Of a stretch of 64,000 bases of DNA, positions 6,946 to 13,773 are shown one piece after another; position 1 is the stretch's first letter, and the number at the start of each line of letters is the position of its first letter. Where the stretch lies: positions 62,001 to 126,000 of the forward strand of contig CAMLLD010000002.1 in NCBI GenBank assembly GCA_946480785.1. Reading direction: 5' to 3'. A program made the translations under genes and the position numbers. Origin of the DNA: an uncultured Blastocatellia bacterium. Its GTDB lineage: Bacteria > Acidobacteriota > Blastocatellia > Pyrinomonadales > Pyrinomonadaceae. The notes below the pieces were generated by a model. The model was not told the origin of the DNA. It did no database searches and saw only the letters and a program-made list of their open reading frames with translations.

Positions 6946-9735
6946 TTATAGCCTGGGATTCCCGTTATTGCGTGCCACTCCAATAATCAAATTCCGCTCG
7001 GAGGAGTTACCGTGAATGTCTTTCGCGGTGATGGTAATCGTATAGATCCGCTCGTCACTGTGCGCCGCTTTCGCTGCTCGCAGCCGTACGTGATGAGCAT
7101 CCACTACCTCCCAATCGACTCCCTTCTGATCAGCCGGCTCGTTACTCGTGACGGTCAACGTTGTCTCGGAGATGCCGCAGTTGTCCGTCGCGTCATAGCT
7201 CACTGTCACGTCCACCATGTCATGGTTCGGCGGCCAGAGCTTTGACGGATTTCCTGAAACGTTGGAGATGATCGGGGCTGTGTTGTCGACGACGGTGACA
7301 GTCTGTGTTGCCGATGCGAGGTTGCCACTGGCATCTGTAGCCGTGTAAGTGATGAGCGTCTCACCGACTGGAAAGAGATTGTTAGCAGGCACGCCACTGC
7401 GGCTCAATACCAGCTCGGAGCAGTTGTCGACCGCGATTACATCCGGACCAGGAACGCTCGTAGCCGGTTCGGGTCCGTTTGGCGCTCTGTCTGTCGTAGT
7501 AGAGACGACTCCGAAATAAGCGACGTAGTTGACGGCGCCATTGTCGCCGCCAAGAACACTGAGCGGCACCGTGACGGACAGTGAAGTCTCTGTAAAGGTA
7601 ATCGGCACTCGACCCACGACTGTTAACCTGGATTCCCTTCTCGAAATCACGTCAACAATCCCCGGATGCACCCACTCACTAAACACATCGATAGAGTAAT
7701 CAACGCCGAGTGGTATGCGTGGAGTGAAAAAGACGTTCGCATTCGAGTTGATGCCTGTCGCGGGGTTCTGGTCCGTGTCGATGTCAATGAAGCCGAAGAG
7801 ACCTAAACCCGTAGCGGAAGGAGGCGAGATAGGACCGGCGAAGTTCACCGTGAAACTCAGCGATTCCATATCATACGTGGACTTGACGGAGGCGATGTCC
7901 GCCTCTTGTCCAGGCGACGGACCGGGCCGCACGTCACCAATCGGGTCGAGCACCACCGGGTTTAAACCGCTCGCCGCGCCGCGGAGCGCCGCATCAGCAA
8001 CGAAAGCTCCGCACGAAGTCGCGTCAGGCCCAGTCATCATAGTTACAGACGGAAGCGTGGCGATGAACGTCGGCGGCTCTTCATCTTTTACTATCACGAC
8101 CTGTTGGCATGACGACGTTACATTCGCCGAGTTTGTTACGGTCCAGGTGACGACAGTTTGTCCGCAAGAAAACGGAGCGTCGACGTCGGCGCCGTCGCTG
8201 CGAGTAGCGACCGCAATGAGATTGCTGTCACACGCGTCAAATACGGTCGGCGGCCGCAGCGTCAGCCTGGCTGCGCACGTGCCCGGCTCATTTTCGACCG
8301 TGATGTCTCCGCTGCAAGTGATGACGGGTGCAATCGAAGATTGCCCGACTGGGGCTGTTATCGGTCCACCGTACGACCACGCCTCGGGCGTGATACCCAG
8401 CCTGCGCGTAGGCTCGTCGGCTGTGGCCGTGGTTCCCGAATAGTAGTCGTGCGTGAATCCCGACTCGTTGCTATAGATCGAGTTTGGGATCGGGTTTGCG
8501 TCCGTTTCATCAAGCCACACGTAAGGATCTCCCGTGGGCCAATGGACATACTGGCCGACGTTAGCGTGATTGACGACTGTCGGCTTGGGTGCTGTGTCCA
8601 GCGCGTCGAAGTAAGAAAGAATGGAGTGCCCCCACTCGTGTTTGAAGACGTTGCGATGGCCGTAAGCAGTGGCCTCGATGATGATTGTGGCGTAGGTCTG
8701 GCCCAACCCCATCGAGGGCGTCAGGCCCGCTGCGGCGCCGATCCAGTAGCGAACGCCCGTGTACTGGTCCACAGCTCTCGGATCCCAGATCACGATGACG
8801 GAGTCAAAGGCGGGATCGAGATCGCGTGCGGTGTTTGCGGCGGAGGGCCACCACTTGTCACCGAATGGATCGAGTTGCGACAAGACGTGGTCCGGGTAAC
8901 GTATGGTCAACTCGGGATTCATATTCCCACTGGTGAGCGCCGGTATATCAGTGTTCACGAATTGAGTGGCGGCCAGAGTCGCCTGCTCGACTTCAGCCGG
9001 CGTCATCGCGGCAACCATATGATGGCTGACTCCGCTGGTGTCGGTCAGAAGAGCGTCAGTCTTGTCATAGATGAGCACCAGAATTTTCCAACTCGGATGC
9101 GTGCCATCAGGCTTTATCGGCGTCAGCCGCAGATCGTCGAACCACGCCGTCCCCTTCGAGATGCCGCCCCAATAGCCCAGTCGCGCACCAATGGTGATTC
9201 GCGTGCTGGAACCTGAATTGAACCTCACGCTGACGTGCGTCCAATCGTTAGTACCGAACACGCCCGGCGTGTGCGTCCAGGTGCCGATGAGCGAGAGGTT
9301 CGCACCTGTGCCCTCGGACACATTTTCCGTCTTGATCCAGCCAGTGAGCATGTAGTGGGTTTCAGGCTCAACCGTTAGTTCCTGCAAGAACCAGGCATCG
9401 TTGAGTTCGGTCGCCGTGATCTTGACACTGCTGGCGCCTGAACGAGCGGTGCTGTCGTCGCGGGCAAAGCTCGCAGTGGGCCGCCATTGGTCTGTGGTCC
9501 AGTCGAGCGCGCTCGCACCAGGCGTTTGCAGCGGAAGTTCGAAGCTACCATTCTTGAGCAACTCCGCCGCGCAAGCCGCCGGCGCCATGCCGACCACCGG
9601 AGCGTTCGCACTATGCGCACCGGGTGAAAAGACTATGAATAACAATCCGATCGTTAATATGCCCGCGAAAGATAAACGGACTTTACCGCCCATAAACGCC
9701 GGCAAGCGATTTCTGTGAAGTGATGGCGATTGCAT
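6946..9735 (-). CDS. secreted HEWGH metalloprotease-like protein with CBM and HYR domains
   Basis: A 929-residue secreted protein. An N-terminal hydrophobic segment (about 21-42) is followed by a carbohydrate-binding-like jelly roll (about 60-205, AELLKNGSFE to AWFDDLRL), then a region holding HEWGH at 366-370, an HExxH zinc-protease motif inside a hydrophobic helix context (NVFKHEWGHSILSYF). After that come an HYR-type domain (about 478-560), a long beta-rich segment, and a second HYR domain ending in TVTVVDNTAPIIS near residue 830. HYR modules mediate extracellular adhesion. Protease activity is inferred from the zinc motif; a third zinc ligand is not obvious. GGAGG precedes the ATG, and a sigma-54-like promoter lies at 9781-9795. 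Confidence 0.65.
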   Translation of the reverse strand: MQSPSLHRNRLPAFMGGKVRLSFAGILTIGLLFIVFSPGAHSANAPVVGMAPAACAAELLKNGSFELPLQTPGASALDWTTDQWRPTASFARDDSTARSGASSVKITATELNDAWFLQELTVEPETHYMLTGWIKTENVSEGTGANLSLIGTWTHTPGVFGTNDWTHVSVRFNSGSSTRITIGARLGYWGGISKGTAWFDDLRLTPIKPDGTHPSWKILVLIYDKTDALLTDTSGVSHHMVAAMTPAEVEQATLAATQFVNTDIPALTSGNMNPELTIRYPDHVLSQLDPFGDKWWPSAANTARDLDPAFDSVIVIWDPRAVDQYTGVRYWIGAAAGLTPSMGLGQTYATIIIEATAYGHRNVFKHEWGHSILSYFDALDTAPKPTVVNHANVGQYVHWPTGDPYVWLDETDANPIPNSIYSNESGFTHDYYSGTTATADEPTRRLGITPEAWSYGGPITAPVGQSSIAPVITCSGDITVENEPGTCAARLTLRPPTVFDACDSNLIAVATRSDGADVDAPFSCGQTVVTWTVTNSANVTSSCQQVVIVKDEEPPTFIATLPSVTMMTGPDATSCGAFVADAALRGAASGLNPVVLDPIGDVRPGPSPGQEADIASVKSTYDMESLSFTVNFAGPISPPSATGLGLFGFIDIDTDQNPATGINSNANVFFTPRIPLGVDYSIDVFSEWVHPGIVDVISRRESRLTVVGRVPITFTETSLSVTVPLSVLGGDNGAVNYVAYFGVVSTTTDRAPNGPEPATSVPGPDVIAVDNCSELVLSRSGVPANNLFPVGETLITYTATDASGNLASATQTVTVVDNTAPIISNVSGNPSKLWPPNHDMVDVTVSYDATDNCGISETTLTVTSNEPADQKGVDWEVVDAHHVRLRAAKAAHSDERIYTITITAKDIHGNSSERNLIIGVARNNGNPRL

Positions 9736-9780
9736 GGAACAACGCCTCCTTGTGGTATTCGCGGGTTTACCACCGAAAGC

Positions 9781-9795
9781 GCAAGCGACGTTCCA
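9781..9795 (-). promoter_or_regulatory. sigma-54 (-24/-12) promoter candidate
   Basis: Minus strand TGGAACGTCGCTTGC against consensus TGGCAC-N5-TTGC: one mismatch. GG and GC are ten bases apart. The predicted start point is about 35 bases before the ATG at 9735. Two palindromic activator sites lie 40 and 62 bp upstream. Confidence 0.6.
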
Positions 9796-9834
9796 GATAT
9801 TTGTGAGGAATTGACGAGGGACTTTGACTGTCGT

Positions 9835-9872
9835 TGAGAATTCTTGCTCAGGCGACTGTGCAATTTAACGCA
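9835..9872. promoter_or_regulatory. tandem palindromic activator sites, 22 bp apart
   Basis: TGAGAATTCTTGCTCA at 9835-9850 and TGTGCAATTTAACGCA at 9857-9872, both of the TGnG-N8-CnCA form. Their 22-bp offset puts them on the same face of the helix, two turns apart, as expected for cooperative binding by an enhancer-binding protein. Confidence 0.5.
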
Positions 9873-9970
9873 ACCCGAGACTCACGATCCGCTGCGATAT
9901 GACATCTACGGCGAACGGAATGTGCCGACAAGGAAGGCACGCCACTGTACGCGGCCTGCTACCTACTTAT

Positions 9971-10897
9971 TCACCTGACAACCTCAACGGAGCAATGAGC
10001 ACGAGCCGAAACCGCCGATGAAACACTGCCCAGCAGTAAGCGATCAATGCCCCGGGTTCCTCTCGCCCCCACGAGAATGCAATCTGCGCCCCAAGTGGCG
10101 GCTTCTTCAAGTATTTCATCCGCGGGGTTACCACGTCTGATGAGAACTTCTGCATGCAAGCCCGCAGCGCGAATTCTTTGTGCCGCGGGTTCAAAGATCT
10201 CACGCACTTGAGACCAGTTGCGCTCATCAGCGACCTCGATCCATTTCATGGCTGCCGGTTCAGAAGGGTTGGAAGCGATCGGCATTACTGTGTCGACCAC
10301 CGCCAGCAGTCCGACTTCTGTTCCCTTGGGCCAGTGACGATCGCAAACCGCCTTCACGGCGGCATTCGAGTCAGCCGAATTATCCACGCCGATCAACAGT
10401 CGAACGGGCCTGTCAGGATTGTTGTTTGACGCACGTCCGATACGAACGGAGCAGCGCGCTTCGTACAGAACTCGTTGCGAGATGCTGCCGAGTATCAGCC
10501 GGCCACCTAAAACGGAGTGACCGCGAGCGCCCATGACAATGAGATCCGGTTTCCAGCTATCAGCTTTGCGTAACAGCGCCCAGGCTGGTGAATCGGCTTC
10601 CGCCTGGAAGCTGAGATGCCAGCCTGGAAAGAGCGACTGAATTTGGCCACTGATCTGTTTAGCAAGCTCTTCTGCTTCCGCCAGCTTCTGTTGCGCCCGT
10701 TTGTGCGCGAGCTTGATACCCTCCGGAACATACAACGGAAAAGTGTTGTCCACTTCTTCGTTGATTGGCGGCGGCACGAAGACATCTGCTACCGTCATCA
10801 AGAACGCCTCAACGTCATCACCCAATCCGGCACGCCGCAAGTCTTCGAGCGCTGCCTCTGCGAATTCGGAACCGTCGTAGCCAATAAGTATTTTCAT
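9971..10897 (-). CDS. universal stress protein, two UspA domains
   Basis: A 308-residue tandem Usp protein. Both halves start with the Usp beta strand (KILIGYDGSEFAE; RLLIGVDNSADSN) and end with the ATP-binding loop of the G-x2-G-x9-G(S/T) type (GARGHSVLGGRLILGS; GARGTRGIDRLLLGS), so nucleotide binding is expected at both sites. Cytoplasmic. Tandem Usp proteins are induced by starvation, hypoxia or redox stress in several bacteria; the target is unknown. It follows the DksA-like gene by four bases and is surely in its operon. Confidence 0.9.
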   Translation of the reverse strand: MKILIGYDGSEFAEAALEDLRRAGLGDDVEAFLMTVADVFVPPPINEEVDNTFPLYVPEGIKLAHKRAQQKLAEAEELAKQISGQIQSLFPGWHLSFQAEADSPAWALLRKADSWKPDLIVMGARGHSVLGGRLILGSISQRVLYEARCSVRIGRASNNNPDRPVRLLIGVDNSADSNAAVKAVCDRHWPKGTEVGLLAVVDTVMPIASNPSEPAAMKWIEVADERNWSQVREIFEPAAQRIRAAGLHAEVLIRRGNPADEILEEAATWGADCILVGARGTRGIDRLLLGSVSSAVSARAHCSVEVVR

Positions 10898-10901
10898 CGT
10901 C

Positions 10902-11153
10902 TTACCTCAGTGCGGCGTTCTCGATTGCACGGCCGCAAGTTGCAGAAGCGTCGTAAGACCCGGACATCAAGCGATCGAGTGCGTCATCGAGTCTCCGTAG
11001 CTGCGCCTGAAGCAATTCCTGACGTGCGTGAGACACAGGCTTGAGTAGAGCCTCGCAAATGTCTTCACGTTCTCCATGCAAACAGTTCCAGGCAAATCCG
11101 CCTTTTCCGTCAAGCGGGATTTCGGCCAACTTGATTGTGGGGTTCTCGTTCAT
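10902..11153 (-). CDS. truncated DksA/TraR-like protein
   Basis: An 83-residue protein. Residues about 45-80 match the end of the coiled coil and the start of the zinc finger of DksA/TraR proteins (LRRLDDALDRLMSGSYD, then TCGRAI). Where the family has CxxC it shows SxxC, and the chain stops right after ENAALR, so the distal Cys pair is missing. A zinc finger cannot form in the usual way. It may still bind RNA polymerase through its coiled coil, or be a decaying copy. The start at 11153 is fixed by GGGAGGT seven to eight bases upstream. It is followed closely by the tandem Usp gene. Confidence 0.6.
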   Translation of the reverse strand: MNENPTIKLAEIPLDGKGGFAWNCLHGEREDICEALLKPVSHARQELLQAQLRRLDDALDRLMSGSYDASATCGRAIENAALR

Positions 11154-11389
11154 GGTTATTACCTCCCTAACGCTCCCTATGAATGCGCATATTGCCAATG
11201 GCTGCTGAACGCGTTTGGCGCAACTCCAGAAGCGGCCGTGCCCGACGGTGGCTGGTACGTCCGTCCGAAGATCTTTGTGAAGATAAAGACTGTCCCTTCC
11301 CACTCCATCGATCACAAATTGGCAGGAACTCTATCTCACGGGCCTCGAAGATTTTCCTGAGTGCAGCCGCGGCTGTCGCGTCTCCCATC
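11154..11389. other. gap between two stress genes, possible gene remnant
   Basis: 236 bases between the Usp gene and the DksA-like gene. On the minus strand one frame reads protein-like for about 30 residues (ATAAAALRKIFEAREIEF), then another frame takes over, which would fit a frameshifted remnant. I cannot name the family. No promoter of the sigma-54 type is visible, so the downstream genes may be transcribed from the Usp promoter. Confidence 0.3.
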
Positions 11390-11881
11390 TCAGTGCCCTT
11401 TCGCTTTCTCTGCAGATTGATCCTGGGAGATCTTCTCAGAGGCCGGACAACGAACCACTTCGACCGAGCACTTGGCGTGAGAGACAACTCCTTGCGAAAC
11501 GGAACCCAGCAGAAATCGTTCCCACGTACTGTAGCCATGCGAACCCAACACAATGAGATCAGCTTTCCAGCTTTCTGCCTCATCGAGGATCACCGATCGG
11601 GCGGAGCCAGGCGCTAAGACCGCGTCCACAGAAAGAGCTGTATTGGATTTGAGTTTTTCCACCGCGCGGTTGACGATGTTCTCGCCCTGTTTACGAAGTG
11701 CCGCGTCCAGCTCGTCAAAGTAATTTGGTGGTATGGCCCAGGCTTCCGGTGTCGGTGGCAGCGGAGTTTCCAGAACAGTAAGTACCTTCACCGAAGACTC
11801 TTCGGGCCAGGGCCGGCGAGCTACTTCCGCCACCGCAGCATCGCTGCAACGCGAACCGTCGATTGCTAAAAGTATTTTCAT
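11390..11881 (-). CDS. universal stress protein, single UspA domain
   Basis: A 163-residue single Usp domain starting MKILLAIDGS and carrying GSHGYSTWERFLLGSVSQ, the ATP-binding signature, then SHAKCSVEVVR, the family's C-terminal strand. A short polar tail follows (about 15 residues, Lys and Glu rich). The start at 11881 is chosen because GGAGG lies seven bases upstream. It is transcribed away from the Mla-type ATPase gene from a shared regulatory region with a palindromic activator site and a sigma-54 candidate. Confidence 0.9.
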   Translation of the reverse strand: MKILLAIDGSRCSDAAVAEVARRPWPEESSVKVLTVLETPLPPTPEAWAIPPNYFDELDAALRKQGENIVNRAVEKLKSNTALSVDAVLAPGSARSVILDEAESWKADLIVLGSHGYSTWERFLLGSVSQGVVSHAKCSVEVVRCPASEKISQDQSAEKAKGH

Positions 11882-11910
11882 GACGAACCTCCCCGTCACC
11901 CCGCGTCTGT

Positions 11911-11925
11911 GCACCGCCTGTACCA
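11911..11925 (-). promoter_or_regulatory. sigma-54 (-24/-12) promoter candidate
   Basis: Minus strand TGGTACAGGCGGTGC: TGG.AC is a near-perfect -24 element, GC lies ten bases from GG, and the -12 element is GTGC instead of TTGC. The predicted start point is about 18 bases before the Usp ATG at 11881. It overlaps a perfect inverted repeat, ACCATT-AGG-AATGGT (11922-11936), which could be a separate operator. Confidence 0.45.
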
Positions 11926-11966
11926 TTAGGAATGGTCGCGGGTTTTAGGCTGAAGAGTGAAAGAGT

Positions 11967-11982
11967 TGCGAGGTATTTCGCA
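11967..11982. promoter_or_regulatory. palindromic activator site TGCG-N8-CGCA
   Basis: TGCGAGGTATTTCGCA, flanked by T and G. It lies between the divergent promoter candidates, 42 bp from the minus-strand one and 74 bp from the plus-strand one, so one bound activator could serve both genes. Confidence 0.5.
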
Positions 11983-12055
11983 GCAAAGCTTGAAATTTAC
12001 CCAGACGCTTGTTGCTGCAAACTGCAATGACGGCTGCGAAAAGTGTGTGTCCTGG

Positions 12056-12070
12056 CGGCATGTGCGTTGC
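12056..12070 (+). promoter_or_regulatory. possible sigma-54 promoter before the ATPase gene
   Basis: CGGCATGTGCGTTGC fits GG-N10-GC with a full TTGC element. However, the implied start point is only a few bases before the ATG at 12085, leaving almost no leader, so this may be a chance match or a nearly leaderless transcript. Confidence 0.3.
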
Positions 12071-12084
12071 ACGAACAGATCGCC

Positions 12085-12972
12085 ATGAACACTCAACTAC
12101 CGGCAATCGAGTTTCGACACGTTGTCCTGAGCTTTGGCGACAACGTCGTGCTTAATGACATCAATTTCACGCTCGATCACGGAGAAATGATTCTCATAAC
12201 CGGCATCTCCGGATCGGGCAAGTCCGTCTTGCTCCTACTGGCGATGGGTCTACTAAAACCAGATTCTGGCGAGATACTTGTCGAAGGTCGAGAGATTCAG
12301 GAGCTCACGGAAGCAGAACTCATAGATCTACGTGGCGGTCTCATGGGCATGGTGTTTCAGGAAGACTCTCTCTTCACCGGACTGCCGGTTTACGATAACG
12401 TCGCCTTCCGCCTCGAGGAGCATGGCTGGCCGGAGGACGATATCGAAAGAGCAGTCACTGAAGCACTGCGTTTTGTCGGTCTCGAAGGAGAGGAAAGCAA
12501 GTTTCCCGAAGAGCTTTCAGGCGGGATGAAGCGCCGGCTTGAAATTGCCCGCGCCCTGATCGGTTGGCCGCGCATTATGTTGTTTGACGAGCCGACGATG
12601 AGTCTCGATCCGCTGGCTGCTCTAAAAGTCCTCGACCTTGTGATTCGCGCGCGTGATATCAATCAGATCTCATCGCTGTACGTGACCAAGAAGATCCATG
12701 AGATTCCTTATCTGACCGGCTGGCGTGCTGAGGCTCTGAACAACGGTGAGATCAGAATCGTCGAAGCTCCGGCAACAAATCCGCCCAAAACGAGGATAAT
12801 GGTTCTCGATGCCGGCAAGATTGTCTTCACTGGATCAGCGGCGGAGTTTGCCACGAGTGAACTCAAAGCGATCCAGGAGCTATCGACACTCGATCGTCAT
12901 GACCACTCGCATGAGCCGCATTTTTCTGATCCATGGGACCAGAGACGCCAACCAGCAGAAGCTATTCTGTAG
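12085..12972 (+). CDS. ABC transporter ATPase, MlaF-like, without partner genes
   Basis: A 295-residue ATPase resembling the Mla/Ttg2A lipid-transport ATPases. Walker A GISGSGKS at 40-47, signature LSGGM from 144, Walker B MLFDEPT near 165-171. In place of the usual switch His after Walker B it has VTKKIHEI, with a His three residues later. The C-terminal tail is His/Asp rich (DRHDHSHEPHFSD). No permease (MlaE) or MCE-domain gene is adjacent, so it either works with a distant complex or has a non-transport role. The start at 12085 matches the family N-terminus; no strong ribosome site precedes it. Confidence 0.8.
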   Translation: MNTQLPAIEFRHVVLSFGDNVVLNDINFTLDHGEMILITGISGSGKSVLLLLAMGLLKPDSGEILVEGREIQELTEAELIDLRGGLMGMVFQEDSLFTGLPVYDNVAFRLEEHGWPEDDIERAVTEALRFVGLEGEESKFPEELSGGMKRRLEIARALIGWPRIMLFDEPTMSLDPLAALKVLDLVIRARDINQISSLYVTKKIHEIPYLTGWRAEALNNGEIRIVEAPATNPPKTRIMVLDAGKIVFTGSAAEFATSELKAIQELSTLDRHDHSHEPHFSDPWDQRRQPAEAIL

Positions 12973-13046
12973 TCCACAGATCACGCATCTTTCAACCTTG
13001 CCAGACTTGCGAAAGACTTGCGTACAACCAATCAACCGCCAGTTGA
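12973..13046. other. short gap before the CBS pseudogene
   Basis: Nothing recognised. The following 700 bases hold two gene remnants, so this whole interval between the ATPase genes looks like a deletion scar. Confidence 0.4.
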
Positions 13047-13338
13047 TTAGGTTGGCAATCGACGCCGCCATACTCGAATCTCACGGTCAAGCGCTAATGC
13101 ATTACGCAGAAACACTCGCCCTTGCTGTCGCTGGTACGTCACCACGTCGCTGTAGGCGATCGAATCGCCCGTTGCATCATCCGGCGCTTTAGCGTGAAGC
13201 ACGATGTCGTTCATCGACCGTACGCCTTCCAACTCGCACGCCGCAATCGTTTTCCCACATCATTCGCGCCGCGTCCGCCAAACTCTCCGTCAACCAGATC
13301 GTCTGCGCGTGTGGCGTCATTACGTCTTTGACTTTCAT
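13047..13338 (-). pseudogene. CBS-domain protein, internally deleted and frameshifted
   Basis: The first 33 codons give a normal CBS-protein N-terminus: MKVKDVMTPHAQTI, then a helix ending MMWENDCG. Right after CGVRV the reading frame that continues the family switches by one base to LEGVRSMNDIVLHAK and a C-terminal tail ending near 13047. The middle (the rest of CBS1 and most of CBS2) is missing, so about half of a typical 140-150 residue protein remains, out of frame. GGAG precedes the ATG at 13338, and a good sigma-54-like promoter with a palindromic site remains upstream, so the control region outlived the gene. Intact relatives bind adenine nucleotides; the mycobacterial one, Hrp1, belongs to the DosR regulon. 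Confidence 0.7.
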
Positions 13339-13369
13339 AGCCAGTCTCCTTCCTTACGCACCTGGGTGG

Positions 13370-13384
13370 GCAATGAACATGCCG
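13370..13384 (-). promoter_or_regulatory. sigma-54 (-24/-12) promoter candidate
   Basis: Minus strand CGGCATGTTCATTGC: GGCA and TTGC elements with the correct ten-base spacing between GG and GC. The predicted start point is about 20 bases before the CBS pseudogene ATG at 13338. The nearest palindromic activator site is 51 bp upstream. Confidence 0.6.
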
Positions 13385-13435
13385 CGAAGTAGTTCAAGAA
13401 AACCTCCGTGGACACGATCGATTGGTCCAGCAGCT

Positions 13436-13473
13436 TGCGGAAAGTTCCGCAATAACATGCGTGGAAACTCGCG
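13436..13473. promoter_or_regulatory. palindromic activator site with tandem near-copy
   Basis: 13435-13452 reads TTGCGGAAAGTTCCGCAA, a perfect 18-bp palindrome and the best copy of the TGCG-N8-CGCA motif. A near-copy, TGCGTGGAAACTCGCG, starts 22 bp further on at 13458. The first 13 bases of the perfect copy recur at 27446-27458. Confidence 0.55.
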
Positions 13474-13574
13474 TTTCAACAGTGTGCATGTTTCAGCCGG
13501 GTTGTTTGTCGTCGGTATCGCGTGTTCCTCTCCGCAGGCACAGACCTTGCCCGTTCCGAACTCGAAGGAGCTGC

Positions 13575-13694
13575 AAGCGTTACTACGATCCGCGTTATGC
13601 GGACGGCTTCGCGCTTGAATGTGCGGCCTTGCTGCGCGCACGCAAAGAGATGGGCCTGACGAACATCAAGATCATGATTCCGTTTGTGCGCACG
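13575..13694 (+). pseudogene. remnant of phosphoenolpyruvate synthase C-terminal domain
   Basis: About 40 codons read [18 protein letters not shown], then [18 protein letters not shown], the conserved block near the C-terminus of PEP synthase and pyruvate phosphate dikinase proteins (PEP-utilising TIM barrel). Upstream of it the frame turns to non-family sequence, and downstream the catalytic end is absent. It is therefore a short internal relic, not a gene. PEP synthase would have linked to pyruvate metabolism, as does the PFOR gene 9 kb away. Confidence 0.7.
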
Positions 13695-13773
13695 GCCGTT
13701 CTGAGTTTGATTGCAGACGTGATCGAGGAAGGCAAAAAGCGTCCGCCGCGTGAGATTACTACCGAGGCACGTT

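Noticed and set aside
8158..9216. A 352-residue plus-strand frame opposite the HEWGH protein gene
   Set aside because: It lies wholly antisense to a gene with a clear signal peptide and domains, has no ribosome site and is very Arg-rich, as expected for a shadow frame.
9811..9833. A DosR-box-like stretch GGGACTTTGACTGTC
   Set aside because: Only one half matches and no DosR-type regulator is present; the sigma-54 elements next to it explain the region better.
11988..12002. A further GG-N10-GC match on the minus strand (GGGTAAATTTCAAGC)
   Set aside because: The -12 element is AAGC, and its start point would fall inside the activator palindrome; the candidate at 11911-11925 fits better.
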